64,000 nucleotides of DNA from Metarhizium brunneum (GCF_013426205.1 NC_089422.1:7281001-7345000); one strand, 5' to 3'. Positions 44,356 through 57,500 are shown, counted from the first letter of the stretch. A program made the numbers and translations. The notes: a model not told the origin generated them from the letters alone.

Positions 44356-47300
44356 CTCGGAGTGAACTTGGCTGCGCAGTTCTTTGTCACGAGCCATGCT
44401 GGTGCGCTTGTTGTAGAGTCTGTTTGCGAGGACGAGGAAGTCGCCCTCGTCAGTGATTTGGGCGAGCACCGCGCCTGAGCGGTGGATGTATTGCGTGTAG
44501 CTGAAGTCTGGTTTGCCCCAGGAGTAACGGACGTCTACGTCTGAGGGGAAGTTGGATGCGGCCTCCATGTCAAGGACGAAGTCGAAGTTTTTCAGGATGA
44601 CGGTCTGGTAGAAGTTCTTGCTGGGACCGGCTTGCAGGTCGAGGGAGTTGGGGTCGTAGTATGTTTCCGGGCGTTCGAGCGGTGGCCGGATGGCGAGTCT
44701 GATGCGGTACGGCTTACGGAAAGGGTTGGTCTCCGTAATGCGACAGGCCTCATTGATGGGGACCTCGACGAGACGGAGGCCGTATTGGCTGGCTTCGCGC
44801 TCCCAGCCTTCTATCGTATCTTCAACGAGTTTGGACGTGGTGTTCATCCAGCCGATTCGTATATGGTAGCAGTTGTCTGGGTTGTGGAGGCGATCGTAGT
44901 GCAGGTCTATGCGCTCTGGGCGGTATGACCTCTTACGAGGGTCGATGTCGTACTTGATCATCTTGCTGAGCACAACCTTGGGCCTATTCTTGAGCAACTG
45001 GCTGGATCCGATGGCAGGTCCCAACGACGCTGGGGACTTCGGGTCATTCGGCACCAGGGGCCGTGGCATATTGGGCCGCGGGGAGTCCATGCTGCCGCCG
45101 TCTGATCCTGGCGCAGCAGGAGAGGTGACATCCCGACGTCTGCTGCTGAACCACCCCGGTTGAGGCTTTGCGAATTCCGGCGCAATTTGATAGAAGTAAT
45201 TGCCGTCTCGAAAGTTGTGGCGCCGCTCGACATGGACGAACAAGCCGCGATCCTTCTCGCTCTTGGGCTCTGCATGCTCCTTTTCTTTATCCTTCTCTTT
45301 ATCTTTGCTCTTGTCCTTGTCCTTGTGCTTTGGCTCATTAGGTACCATGAGAGCGTTACCGAGTTCTTCGGCCTCCTCACGACTATCCAAGTCCTCAAAA
45401 TTGTCCAGGATCCAAGTAGTCATGTCAGATCCGATAAACGCAGCATTGTGAAGCCTGAGATGCCATCGCCGGTTCCTCAGTGGCACTCCGCCATTTTCGA
45501 CTGGCTGTTGCATTGCTTCCGCCAATGCCGCCAAATTCAAGTTGCCCTTTTGGAACCGCTCCTTTCTTGTCACAAGTCCGCCCTTGCGATGCGGACCCTC
45601 CAAGCTCTCCAATATGGGAAGCGTCTCGACCTCTGCCGCAATCACCACGGACGGGTCCTCAGTCTTGTACACAATATCCAAGGGGCTGCGCCGCTTTGCG
45701 GTTGGCTGAAATCGTCGATCAGAGGGTGCCACATATCGATGCTTTTGCCAAAGTTGACCCAATCGTTTTATTCCCTCAATGCGCAACTCTTCTGGGTTAT
45801 CACTAGTCTGGACGCGTTGAATCAAGGGGTGCTTTGGACCGAGGGGGATGAGCACGAATCTTGCTCGCCAAAATCTTAAGCTATCCATCATTTGGTCATA
45901 GTGCCCAGCCAAATATGAGTCGATTGTATTCCAATTTCGATCCATCTTTGGTGTCAGAATGTCAAAGGAACGAGTTTCATATTCAGTGTCGAATATGGTG
46001 CGAATGGCTGGCCTGTAGGCTGATGGATATCTTTGGGACTCAGCAGTGACGTCGGTAGGCTTCCGCAAATAAATGTTTACTTCAACTTCACTACCGTTGA
46101 CACAGGACAGTTGGTGGATCGTGTTTCCAACAGACATGAATACACTTGTTCCGTCATCCAACGGCTGATCGCGAGCGAAGACATCTGCAACTTTGATGAC
46201 TTTTTGCCCGAATGCCCGTGCAACTGACGGTCCAACAATGACCTGAAATCCCTGAGAGAATCGCATGCTAATGAGTTCCTTGATAAAATCCTTTCGTGAT
46301 TTGGGCTCATCGACCACGTCATCATCCAAGTTCTGATCAATATTGTAGGGGTGCCTCTGGTATTCTGCGTCAAATTGAGCCTTGGCCGGGAAATATTCAG
46401 TTGTCAGAGGAACCGCCGCAGGACAACACAACGTCTTCCATTTTTGAACCTTCATGTCAGATGTCCGTGGAAACACATGCTGCCACCGACTATATAGAAT
46501 GGTGTCGTCAATTTTGTGGCGCTCGGGGTTCGAAGGATTGAGCAGCGTCAGCCAAGGCGTGATGGCTGTGGTAGGTGAGAGTGTTGAGGGCAGCTCTGGT
46601 ACAACGCCGGCCCGGAGTTTACTGGTATATACCTTTTGTGCGTCTTCTGCCCGTAGCGCATTGGAAAAGCGAACGTCGTTGTCTTCGGGGCGTCTCTCAC
46701 GGCGTGTGCTTGCAGCGACTGGTAAAACCGACGGCGATTTGACTTGACTGACGGCCGTGCCCGGCCTGTTGAAACTATCTCTGGAAATCGGGATACTGGG
46801 TGTTGAAGGCACACCATCAGTAGTGCTGGCCGCCGTCTCGTACTTTTGCCTCTGAGCCGAGGCAGAGGATGAACGGCTGGTAATTGTTTGCGGCGTCGAC
46901 GGCCTGAGATCAGAAAATGAATGGGCGCTGGAGGGCGGACGCAAATTCGATGAGACGGCAGCAGCTCCAACTGTCTCTATTTTGAGTTCAGCGGCTACTA
47001 CCTTTGGGGCGGCTATTCCGAATCCACGTTGCCCAAGGCTAATCTGCCGCATAAATTTGGGCTGCTTTATGGACGGGGCCTTCTTGAACGTTGCAGTCGA
47101 CGGTGGCGGCTCTGGAGATGGTTTAGGCGCAGACAAGATCGGCTTCTCTACCTCTGTTGTGGTCAAAGAGAACTTTCTGGAGGCTTGCATGTGAGAGGGT
47201 TGTAGGTAAGTTGAGGCTTTTCGTTCCGGGAGAGACGTCCCCATCGCAGATGTATCGTCGTTTAATTGTTTCCGGGCGACATCTTCAAACTCTGGTTTAT

Positions 47301-49554
47301 TTCTAGATGGTTGGTGCTGGTGGTAAGGACGAGCCCTGGGGAGTCTCGCCTTTGCGTCATCATATTCTTGCAGGTGTTTGCAGACAGACTTTTCTCCTGG
47401 TCGGACCAGCTTGTCAGGGACAAATTTTTGAAAGCCATATACATGGTCAAAGAGCGTTTCGGGGGCTTGCTTGTTAGGGATGTATATAGTGTCTCCTGGC
47501 CGATCTGGCCGCTTCTTCGCTATTGCACTTGCTTGGACGAGGTGACTTGGATAACTAGAGTCGGATTGCAATGGTGCAGTCTCGATCTCATTCGCGTCCA
47601 GGACGCTTCGCATCTGCAAGTCGTACATCCGACACCGCACCTTGAACCAGTCCTTGTCTTCTTGCTCAACCTTGTTGGATACGGTCAGCGCAATGCCGGC
47701 ATAGGACAATGACTCTTCCGCCGCACCGGTCCAAAACGAGACGTGTAGCCACTGGGGAAGCGCGTAACAATACTCTTCATTAGCTCCAGTAAGGGCGAGG
47801 GTCTCGATTCGTCCGGCCAAACTATACGCTTTGGTAGGAGAAAATGAACCGGACATGGATTGATAGCTTCCGATGACAGGCGTGGGGTGGCTGGGTGTGC
47901 TATCACGACTATGAAATGACCTAGAGAGTGCATGTCCTTGGCTGTGACGCGCATCCTCGGAGAATTGAGGGTTTCGGTACTTGAAAAGTGGTACAGAATG
48001 CAGCGGCATGCTGGCCATGCAAATCAAATCAATACCAATGCCGCTTCCAACTAGAGATTCAGTAGTTCTTCGCAAGGTTTCATAGTCAACTTCGAACACA
48101 CCAGGTCCAGGAGTAATCACGGCGATGGAAATTCCTGTCCTGGTAAGATCTCGATCAATGTAGTCATGTGAGAACTGAGAAGCCGCCATATTGATCGCCT
48201 CTAGCACGTTGCCGTGTATTGATAAAGAGGATTCTGCTTTGGCGGGACTGGATATACCGTCCTTTGCTCCGTCCTCGTCGGAAGGTCTGTGCCCAAATGT
48301 GCTGATCTTTTGATGATGCAAGGTGATGTCTCGGCGAAAGAAGTTGAATTCCCGCTTGAGTTGGTAAAGAATGGTCGTCCACTCTCCGCTTGCCATCTCG
48401 CTGACGACGACACGATAAAAGTCCTTATACGGGCGTCGGTTTCCGTACGGTTGCATTCCGGTGTAGTAATCGTCGAGTAGGGAGCTAGTTGCGAGATCCG
48501 CACTTATGCCAGTATCATACTCGACACGGGCGAATAGCACTATGCTGACAAGATGCTTCACCTTGAGAACCGCCCAGCGTTTGAAGAGGGCAGGCAAGAA
48601 TCCATTGACAACCTTGTTGAACATGATTTCGCCGGAGGCCTCAGAATCAAAGTCCCACATCTCTCGCGCCATTTGAATAAAGAGGACATATTTGGCAGAC
48701 TCGCTGCGGAAAATGGGCCTGGTATCCTTTCCGAAGAAAGCGGAATGGACGGTGTGGCCGTTGACATAGACTGCAGTGACCTGAGCTTTGATTGTACCCA
48801 TGAAGAATAGAGACTGGCCCTTGTACACAGTCCGCTGCGTTAGTTCTCCAGCAGCCAGCCTCCACATGTCGGCTCTTGACAAATACTGGTCTTTGAAGGA
48901 CATTTCAACATGTGTTGCTTCGACAGCAGGGTGATGCTGGTTGACCTGGTTGGAGCGTGTTAGCAATAGGACAACGCGAGAGATAGATGGAGGCAATGCC
49001 ATTTGACGTACGGGACGCAGCAATACGTGGCAGCCCTTCCTCATAAAAAAAGCATCCGCAATATGTTTAGCAACATGCACCTCGGCGTCTGGGTGTCGAG
49101 CCTTCATCTCCTTGGACATGTCCTTGGCGACGAATATGTACGTATGGCCGGCACCGTGATCATGGTCGCTGTAGGTGCCCGAAGCTGCCCTGGCACTATC
49201 GAGATGTTCATGGGGCTGCTTACTGACGCTTCCATAACCACATGTAGCGTTCTTCGAGTCACCTTTTAACGGTATGAGGGCCATGAGGGCGCCAGGCTTG
49301 ATGTCGCCGCCGAGGTGGTCCAAGTTGAGCAGGACCTCGTCTTTGGAGTAGCCATCATTCACGGAAATAGTGCAGTGGCGCTCAGTCTTGCGTCTCGTGT
49401 CTTCCCGGATAGTGGAGTGAGTCGATGTGCTGCCGGGAGAACTTGGCGACTCTGTTGAACCAAGATCGAAGCTCACCGTGCCTGGGTGATGAAGGTGGGA
49501 CCATCGTGGCCCTCTGCGCGGGACTGGCGGCATGGGCCCAGCATATCGAGACAT
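43762..49554 (-). CDS. IML1: GATOR1/SEACIT subunit Iml1 (DEPDC5 family), vacuolar membrane-associated
   Basis: GAP subunit of SEACIT/GATOR1, which turns off TORC1 through Rag/Gtr GTPases at the vacuole when amino acids are scarce. Single exon, 1930 aa, long but normal for filamentous fungi. The N-terminal region has [21 protein letters not shown] and [19 protein letters not shown] blocks typical of Iml1, followed by [16 protein letters not shown] and [16 protein letters not shown]. The centre is Ser/Thr/Pro-rich and disordered. A DEP domain starts with [19 protein letters not shown] and ends with [16 protein letters not shown], interrupted by a lysine/aspartate/glutamate-rich insertion. The C-terminal domain includes [19 protein letters not shown] and a 12-residue polyglutamine run. 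The start ATG at 49552-49554 opens [16 protein letters not shown]. Confidence 0.93.
44320..44355. repeat. CAG-type trinucleotide repeat encoding polyglutamine in IML1
   Basis: Twelve Gln codons in a row (seven CAG, two CAA, three CAG when read on the minus strand), followed by alternating Pro-Gln codons. The CAA interruptions usually stabilise such tracts. Confidence 0.9.
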
Positions 49555-50929
49555 TGGGGCGGTTTGCGTCTCATCTCAGGATAGACGTCATCTGCTAAGG
49601 TTGACTAGGCCTGGCAGAATGGATGCGGATGCCGTCGTCTGATCGCGTCGTGACGTCTGGTGAAGAGTGGTTAGCTGTGGCAGAATCAAGCTCCAGGCAT
49701 GATGCGCCCCACACCGCCTGCCGGATTTCAGCGACCACAGAGCTCCCTCTTGCCTCGCCTCGCTTCGCTCTCCTCCCATTCTCACGATTTGGAACTTGAT
49801 TGCTCCACACTCCAGCTCCAGACCTTTTATTCATTGCCTCGTCAGCTGGGACTTGATTTTGGCAGTCCTTGGGAAAGAGAAGAAAATGTCGACGTGTTGT
49901 CGAGACTCATCGGTTATACGAGGCACCGCCTGCCTACCAACCTGGGGAGGTAGGTATGGGGCGATGTAGTGAACAACGGGCCAAGGCACTACATGCATAG
50001 TCATACACACACGCACATACAAATGTAGGGCATCTCAAGCTACATGCTGCAAGGTACGGGGATATTGATATTGATAATTGTACACTTGGCACTAGGCAAG
50101 TGACTCTCCCAGAGACTATGAGTATCGGCGATGACGCTTCTACTTGGCAGCGATGTATTATCCATCATGATTCACACTACCGTGGCCCACGAGTCCCACG
50201 AGTCCCACGATGGTGTCGCTGGTACAAAGGCCATCCGCATGCCACAGGTGTTACCCAAGCGATTCTCTCGTGCAACTACCTTCGTCATTGATTGCTCAAT
50301 TGTATTGCCACAACCATGAACACACGAGTATCAGCACCTGCCGCCTGCCCTGGTCGTTGATGGTTCATCTGACCATCCGGGGCACAACCACAATTGGGGT
50401 ATATGCGTGATTTCTCGGGAGATATAAAACATGAGGTACCCCTAGGAAAGTTTGTTGTCGAAACATGTCTCAAGACTGCCAGAACAGGCAGCTTCCTGGT
50501 AGATGGATGTGCCGCCGTAACTTTATGCGATTTGATTGCAACGGTAGATCCCTCGATGCTACCCCGACGTTACTATAACCAACAAACTTCAAACCGGCTT
50601 TCCTGGTCTATGTCTATCGACTTCCTGTTGCAAGTTAGGTTTTTTTCCCCTTTGCCAATATTCCAATCTACCTTGCACTGGCCCTGGAAGCACTAAATTG
50701 CTAGTGTACAGCCTTGGAATGTCCCTGGCAAGCTTGATGAACATGGCCACCGACTATCAATGCCTGAAGATGGCGCAAGTTGAGGTGTTTGCGCAGCTGG
50801 CAGCAGCTGTTGGCTCCGTTTGTCACTCGTTGCAATAAAATAACTCCCGTATAACCCGTCATGACTCTTTCTTTCCTTTCGCCTCTCTTCCTTGATCTAA
50901 CACCCCGGCAAAGTGTGCATTGGTCCGCC
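49555..50929. promoter_or_regulatory. Divergent promoter region between IML1 and the zinc transporter gene
   Basis: 1.4 kb between divergent starts. Short direct repeats such as CCCACGAGT at ~50186-50209 are present. I see no further gene. Confidence 0.55.
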
Positions 50930-52550
50930 ATGGCTGCATTCACCATTACACGAAAGCAGCGTTTGATGGCTACTATTGCCATTTCTGCGGCATTCTTTGT
51001 CGCAGAGTTGATTGGTGAGTACAGTACCAGGGGATGGCGGTGTGCTGCGACCGAGCTTTTGTCGTTAACCCTCTCACATCTCTAGCCGGATGTTATACTC
51101 ACTCTCTGGCTCTTATCGCCGATGCTTTCCACTACGTAGGGAATCTTCCGAGAGCAGACCCGAAGGTCCATTATCTATAACTAATGCACATGAATAGCTC
51201 AGTGATCTAGTTGGCTTTGTGGTGGCCTTTGTAGCCCTCACGGTTTGTTTCCTCTCTGTTTCATGAAGAATGAATGGAATAGATGCTGACGGAGAAACAG
51301 GTATCCGAAGGATCTCAACCACCACCCAAAGAATTTACATTCGGATGGCAGAGAGCAACTCTTCTCGGCGCATTCTTTAATGGCGTCTTCCTTGTCGCTC
51401 TCGGCGTCAGTATTCTTGTCCAAGCGATCGAGAGGTTTACTCACACTCTCCGTATGCTTCGCTCGCCCAAGTTGCGATATACGTCTTCCTAACGATGCCT
51501 AGATATTGATGAGCCGAAAGTGGTGCTGGTAGTGGGATGTGTTGGGCTCGGGCTGAACCTGCTAGTGATGTCATTTCTTCATGGTGAGTGTCACTTGTGC
51601 TACGGGTAGGCAGATGGAGAGACTAAGGAAGCAGAACACGACGACCATGATCACGGACACGGGGATGGCCATTCCCACAGCCATGGTTCTCACGATGATG
51701 CTGCTCATTTCGACGATGAAGCTTTCATGATGGTGGATGACCCCGAGAACAGGGCGGAAAGTCGCAAGGTTTCAGTAAGTCGCGATCTGAGGACACCTGG
51801 CCCATGTTCCGACCGTGATGAGACGGCACTACTGACAAATGGTTCAGGTGACTAGCAGCCACCATGAACATAAGCATTCTTTTGTCGCCCCCTCCAAGCC
51901 TGGGAGAGATCTCGGAATATTTGGCGTCTTCATCCACGTCGTCGGGGACGCGATTAATAACGTCGGAGTCATCGTCTCTGCAGTTATTATTTGGAAGCTG
52001 GACAGTCCCGCACGGTACTATGCCGATCCGGCCGTTGGCATCTTCATCGCCATCATGATCTTTTTGACTGCAATTCCTTTGACCAAAAAAAGCGGCAGCA
52101 TACTCTTGCAGATCGCCCCTGGAGGAATCGACGTGGAGGACGTCAAACATGACATTGAGATGGTATGCCGTCCGCTGTTGTATGCAGACTTCATTCGCCT
52201 CGCAATATCTAACAAGGCACAATTGATAGATTCCTGGTATTGAGTCGGTACACGAGCTTCACGTCTGGCGCCTCGATCAGCGGAAAACTGTTGCATCGGC
52301 ACATATAGTGGTTGACGATAGAACCGTCAAGCACTTTACCGAAAAGGCAAAAATTGTCATGGAATGTCTGCACGCGTACGGCATTCATTCCGCGACTCTT
52401 CAGCCAGAGATCCTTCCCCCCATCACAGAGCAGCATGTTGAAGATGTCTCGAATGCCAGAGAGACAACAGTTCATCGGCGTCGTCTTAACCGATCAGGTT
52501 GCCAGTTGGTTTGTGGCAGTGTCTGCGGAGGGATGAGATGCTGCAACTGA
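50930..52550 (+). CDS. ZRC1: Zinc/cadmium transporter, cation diffusion facilitator family (ZRC1/COT1-like)
   Basis: Proton-coupled export of Zn2+ from cytosol into the vacuole. Eight exons: 50930-51014, 51086-51135, 51198-51242, 51301-51451, 51503-51583, 51614-51774, 51848-52162 and 52230-52550, giving 402 aa. TM2 carries HSLALIADAFHYLSD with the His-x3-Asp metal site, and TM5 carries HVVGDAINNVGV with the matching site. Between TM4 and TM5 is a His-rich loop (HDDHDHGHGDGHSHSHG), and the cytosolic C-terminal domain includes ESVHELHVWRL. The intron between exons 5 and 6 is only 30 nt (51584-51613); without its removal the frame stops, and no other site pair I tried keeps the frame. The remaining introns are 51-73 nt. 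The ZRC1 versus COT1 assignment is not separable here. Confidence 0.87.
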
Positions 52551-53390
52551 GAAACTGAGGAGCGTTTTTATTCTCGAGAGCGGCCGTGCCTTGAGAGAAG
52601 ACTGGAAGTTGGTATTCAAGCTACAAGCTGACACACGGATGAACTGATGAGAGGGCCACGAGAGTACGGCTGGCATGGATTTGAAGGGTCGTGAGTTATT
52701 ATCAATACAAACATCTATGTGAACGAAGATGCGTGAAGGCATGCCGCTGAACCAAGCCTGTCATTGATCCCAGTCTACTTTAGAGTCGACTATAAAACTG
52801 ACATGCGTTTCAAGCTCCTCTCCTTGCGTCTACATGGCCCCCTTGGACTTGGTCTGGCGTTCTATAAGAGGAGGCTATTATCGTATCTGGTTTCTTAGTT
52901 TCCATTTTGCAGTTTCGCTATATCCAAGAGTCTCGGACAACACCTTGATGGGAGGATCGTAACCACGTCTTATTACAAGACGATGCCAACTTCCTTTTTC
53001 CATGCTTTTTAATCATCAATGATGCGATATAGTTTATTGAATTGAAATAGTAATAGCAGCTACAAAAGTGGAGCAAGCGCTCTTGAATCAATCAGCGCCT
53101 GAATCAGCACAGCTCGGCCGTTCGGCGTCGGTGTTCGGATGGAAGCGCAGTCGACATCTCGGTGAATTCATTGGCGGGCCAAATACACACATAACATACA
53201 CGCAGCACGCGCGCATTCATCACACGAGTTTCTCCTCATGCCTACTACTACCATCAAAATCCTTCATCCCCATCCCCCCATCCCCCCTGGATCCGGCTGT
53301 AGCTAGTCTCCATCCTTCCGGCACTTGGCACTCGGCCAGGTTTCTCTGATTCGGGCCAACGCAGCAAAAGAGTATGTTGTATACGCGTAC
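52551..53390. other. Intergenic region between the zinc transporter and the 2EXR-domain gene
   Basis: AT-richer spacer of about 840 bases with the 3' flank of the zinc transporter and the leader of the next gene. No gene seen. Confidence 0.55.
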
Positions 53391-54575
53391 ATGGCCGAAT
53401 TCGCGCCGTTCCCCAAGCTTCCCGCCGAAATCCGCCTCGCAGTGTGGGAGCTCGTCCAGCCACCGCCCCGAATCATCGGCCAGGTGCCGTGCCGCGCATG
53501 CTGGGCCGAGTGCTTCGCGTGGAGGAGGGGACGGGACGCAAACTGCTCCCGGCGGCGGCAGTGCGAGCAGCGCAACCACCCGGACTGGCGGGTGAGATAC
53601 ATCGTCCACCCGAGGCGGGACGCCGTGTTCCCCCTGCTCCACGCGTGCCAGGAGTCGCGGGCGGTCTGGCTGCCGCGGTTTCACAGGCCGGCGGCGCGGC
53701 ACCTAGTCTGCGAGACGGGGGTGGCGTCCGCGGACGAGGGGGACCAGACGGCCGGCGTGAGGTTCGACGTGCCCTTCATCAACTACGAGGCCGACATCCT
53801 GACCGTCTTTGACGACTGGGCGTTCGCGGGGGCGCTCAACACGGTGGACCGCCGGCCGCAGACGGAGCAGGGCGAGCTCGACCCCTTTGTCGGCCTGCGC
53901 CGCGAGAGCATACGGCACGCCGGCTTCTGCGAGTCGGCCGAGGAGCTGTGGTCGGCGCTGCTCAGCCTCGACGCGAGGACGCTGCCGCGGCTGCGGTCGC
54001 TGTCCCTCGTGCGCATGGGACCGCTGCCCCCGGGGCAGGAGACGGAGAGGAGCGCCCCCGGCGAGATGATGTGTCCCGCGCTGTCCCAGGGCGTCGACTG
54101 CGTGGTCCGCGACGTCGCGTTCCCCGGGGACGCGTACCACGCCTTCTTCCACCACTGGCGCTCGCGGGACGAGCTCTTTGAGCCTCGCTCCGAGCTGCCC
54201 TTGTTCAAGGCCTTTCACCGGTTCTGGAAGGCGTTTCTGTGGCATCTGCTCAACCGCGAGGCGAGGAGGGGCTTCGGCAGGGACTACTCCGGCTGGTGGA
54301 CGTTTATGGAATACGTCGGCAGGTCGGGCGTCGACGCCGCCGGCAGCGTCTGCGTGCTGAGCAAGGTGGACGGCTGCGGAGCCGGGGGCCACGGCCACGA
54401 GGACATGCTGGACTGGACGCCGGCCTTCCAGCTGCGGTGCAGGCTGCTCTGCGAGGAGGGCGAGGCGCACGGCCTGAAGGCGTTGAGGGAGGCCAACGCG
54501 GGCAAGGTCGGTGGCATCAGTGAGAGGGCGAGCTTGGAGAGGCTGCTGCCCGGGGAATATGTTTCCGGCTGGTGA
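53391..54575 (+). CDS. 2EXR-domain (fungal F-box-like) protein, very GC-rich
   Basis: Single exon, 394 aa from the ATG at 53391 (MAEFAPFPKLPAEIRLAVWE). The opening FPKLPAEIRLAVWELVQPPPRII block is the 2EXR domain, a fungal domain of unknown function that resembles an F-box start and is found in large families of Pezizomycotina. HACQESRAVWLPRFHR, INYEADILTVFD and FLWHLLNREARRGFG follow, all typical of these proteins. The central part has Cys-rich CRACWAECFAWRRG. The coding region is strongly GC-rich, with G or C at most third positions, unlike the genes on both sides. The frame can be opened 22 codons upstream (53325), but the sequence before 53391 does not look like the family. Its function cannot be told from the sequence. 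Confidence 0.8.
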   Translation: MAEFAPFPKLPAEIRLAVWELVQPPPRIIGQVPCRACWAECFAWRRGRDANCSRRRQCEQRNHPDWRVRYIVHPRRDAVFPLLHACQESRAVWLPRFHRPAARHLVCETGVASADEGDQTAGVRFDVPFINYEADILTVFDDWAFAGALNTVDRRPQTEQGELDPFVGLRRESIRHAGFCESAEELWSALLSLDARTLPRLRSLSLVRMGPLPPGQETERSAPGEMMCPALSQGVDCVVRDVAFPGDAYHAFFHHWRSRDELFEPRSELPLFKAFHRFWKAFLWHLLNREARRGFGRDYSGWWTFMEYVGRSGVDAAGSVCVLSKVDGCGAGGHGHEDMLDWTPAFQLRCRLLCEEGEAHGLKALREANAGKVGGISERASLERLLPGEYVSGW

Positions 54576-57500
54576 CCAACAAGGTGCGGTTTATTAGCGA
54601 CGGGCACTGGTACAAGTCGGCCCCAAAGATATATGGATGGCGTGGTTTTTATGATTTACGAAGAAATGACTCGGTTGGTTGCTTTTACGTAGGCCTTTGA
54701 ACGAGGACAAGACTATGTCTATTTGCTTGACCGTGGTTGAGGCTTTCGACTTGCAGCAGTCTCCTTCTTCTTCACCTTGGGCACAGACCAGAGTGTTTGA
54801 ACTGGCTAGTATTCCGTGTTCCATCACCAAGCGGCTCCAACACAATATTCAACATGACAACAGCGGGCATGATGCCGCAGCCCGTGTGCCGGTTCTCCAC
54901 TCGATGCGCGGCCGAAGGAACAAGGGCGTGCCAAGTACTCCGTAGAAGCATGAAATTCCCGCAAGCCCTGCCCCATTTGAAATATGTATGTATGTTGTCT
55001 GTACGGTGTGATATCTCTCGCGTGATATTTCTTCCTTCAGCGTTGACCACTCTGTCTTGGCATCACAAAAGCACAACGTCCGGGTTCGGCGGGTCAGGAA
55101 CAAACAAAAAGCAAGGAAACGGCGCATAATGTGATGACTCGGGCTTGACGACAAATGGGCATCACGGACAAAAGACCGTTTCTCTGCCGGCCCCGATGAT
55201 GGAACCTGCCTGGGCACGTGTGTACATGCGTCTTATTTTGTTTTCAACGCCATGCGGAGGACCATTCCAAGAAAAAAAAGAAAAGAAAAAAATTCATTCG
55301 AGACGAGCAGTCGGCGCTATGATTGCGGTTAAACGCACGGTTAACTTAATTTGGACATGATGCAGTAAAATTGCCCCGTCACACGCACGCCCGTGTATGT
55401 ACATCATCATTCGGAGCTCCAGTAGGGCTGAGGGAGGAAAAAAAAGGTGACGGTGATGAACACGCATGAGCACCAACATATTGTGAGCAGTCACCCTGGG
55501 GCCACAATCCTGTAGTAGTTTTTGCTGCCTTGTTCGTCGTCACATAGTTCCGCGTTACAAGGTGCTGGCGATGAACATTGAATGGATGGGAGAGCCGCAG
55601 CCGCCACCCGAGGGCGTTGAGTTACTCCGGCTCTGTATTTCGGGCTTCCGTTCGGGAAAATAACATCTCGGTTGCCATTTATTGGAGGCGGAGGCTCAGA
55701 GCACCTGCCGTGGGAGGTACATGTGCATATTCATCGACAGCTCTGGAGCATAGCTCAGACCGACAGGAGGGCGGGTTCATCTGTTGATCGGCGCCGGATG
55801 GACATCGGTGTGTAGGTGTACGGAGTACGTGCGGCGCACAGGGGCGGAGTGTCCAAGTCTTCTTCTTTGTGGCACGGCTCGGCCAGACACGTTTCGAAAC
55901 AAAAGTCGATTTGAGAAGCGCAGAGGGCGACCAAGTTGGTAGCTAGATCCGAAGCCGTTTGGCGGACGTGACTCCGTAGATACAGAGTACGCCGTAAATG
56001 GAGCTTCAACAAAGGAGCAACGCAACGGCTTTTGCCGCCTCCCATTTCCCTCGGCCCCCCGACCTTGGCTTGGTTCACACGCCATTCGCTACTTGAGTAC
56101 CTGGTATTACCTGCCGTTGGTCACGTTTGGCCATGCCGTGCAACCAACCATGCACGGAATGGGCCCCGGACCCCTTCTTTTCCCTAAGCCGGCGCCGGAT
56201 CCAACACATCTGGATCCTGGTGTGGCAAAAAGTGGCCGGCATGCGAACCACGGGATCCCCATTGGGCACCAACTCCTCTGTGCCTCCGCGTCAAAGGTGA
56301 CGGACGTGCTTGAGTACGGTACGGCGCAATTGGGTCTTTTGGAAGTCGCGCTGGGCAACCGAAAGCTCAGATCCCATGTTGATACGGAGTACACCAGACC
56401 TTTTCTTTTGCTTGTCCAAGGCACAAGAAGAGCCTCGTGCTTCCGGGAAGTGAGTTTCGCTGGGGGGAAAGGCTGAGCGCAAATGCTTCCAACGTCAGAT
56501 TGATATGTCTCGACGAGAACCTGAAGTCTTAAAAAAGGGGGGGAGGGGGTTCAGGTTCGTGGTTTGTCCAGCCAAAAAAAAAAAACGCACAAAAAGCTAT
56601 ATCACCAACTCTACAGTCCCCTATCCCAGCCCAATCACTTTACTTGCAACATGATGAAACTGAGTAATAAAACGAGGGGCCAAAAAAACAAATAAAAAAA
56701 ACTCAGCCTGATCGTCAGGGGCCCATGCTTTCGACTCCTCTTGTCAGCGGGACCGAAACGTGACTGGGCCGGGCGCCTCAATTACTGCGCTCATCTCCCG
56801 ACGGGCCCGTCGACCCTTTGTCTTTGTGTAGTTGAGAAGCTGAATATTACTTGTCCGTGCAGATACAATATCGAGTATACTCCGTAAGCAGCATGGCAAT
56901 CATATTGCTCGGACGAGAGCCGAAGAGAAGGTTGGGAGTGGAGCTGGTGGAGGAAGGGCTTTCCACACCGCAATTTTGGCTGGCGACAACCCTCGTCATG
57001 TACTCCGTGCTGGGGGGTTTATTGCAGAAAAGTGCCTTTGATCATCGTCGTCAAGGAGAGAGTGCTCGAGCCATAAGGTTGGTGCGCTCGTCCACTGGGC
57101 TGTTGGTGCAAGATCTATTCCATACGTTCAAGCCGCCATGCGCTGTAAGCAATCCTGAGAGGCCTATATTATGTCCGAGAGCCACCGGGATCATTGCCAT
57201 GGCGTTGGGCCAAAAGAATGGTATGAATACCGGTGTCATTGAGAATGTACAATGTTGGTTGTAGTATTAGTTCTGGGTCCGAGCCTGGGCCTATTTGGCT
57301 AGTCCGGCGTACTGTCCAGCGAGTATTGATGATGACATCGAAATGAAGCGGCCATGATGCTGCTGCTATTGCCCAAACAGACAGACACCAGACTTGGAGT
57401 ACCTAGCCAGTCAACGTCAACGAGTCGAGACACACACTACTCCGTACACGGAAGGATAATACCACCATTTGCAGCTGGTACGGAGTGTGCAATATTGTAC

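Noticed and set aside
53703..54470. 255-codon minus-strand frame opposite the 2EXR gene
   Set aside because: A shadow of a very GC-rich coding region, where stop codons are rare in all frames.
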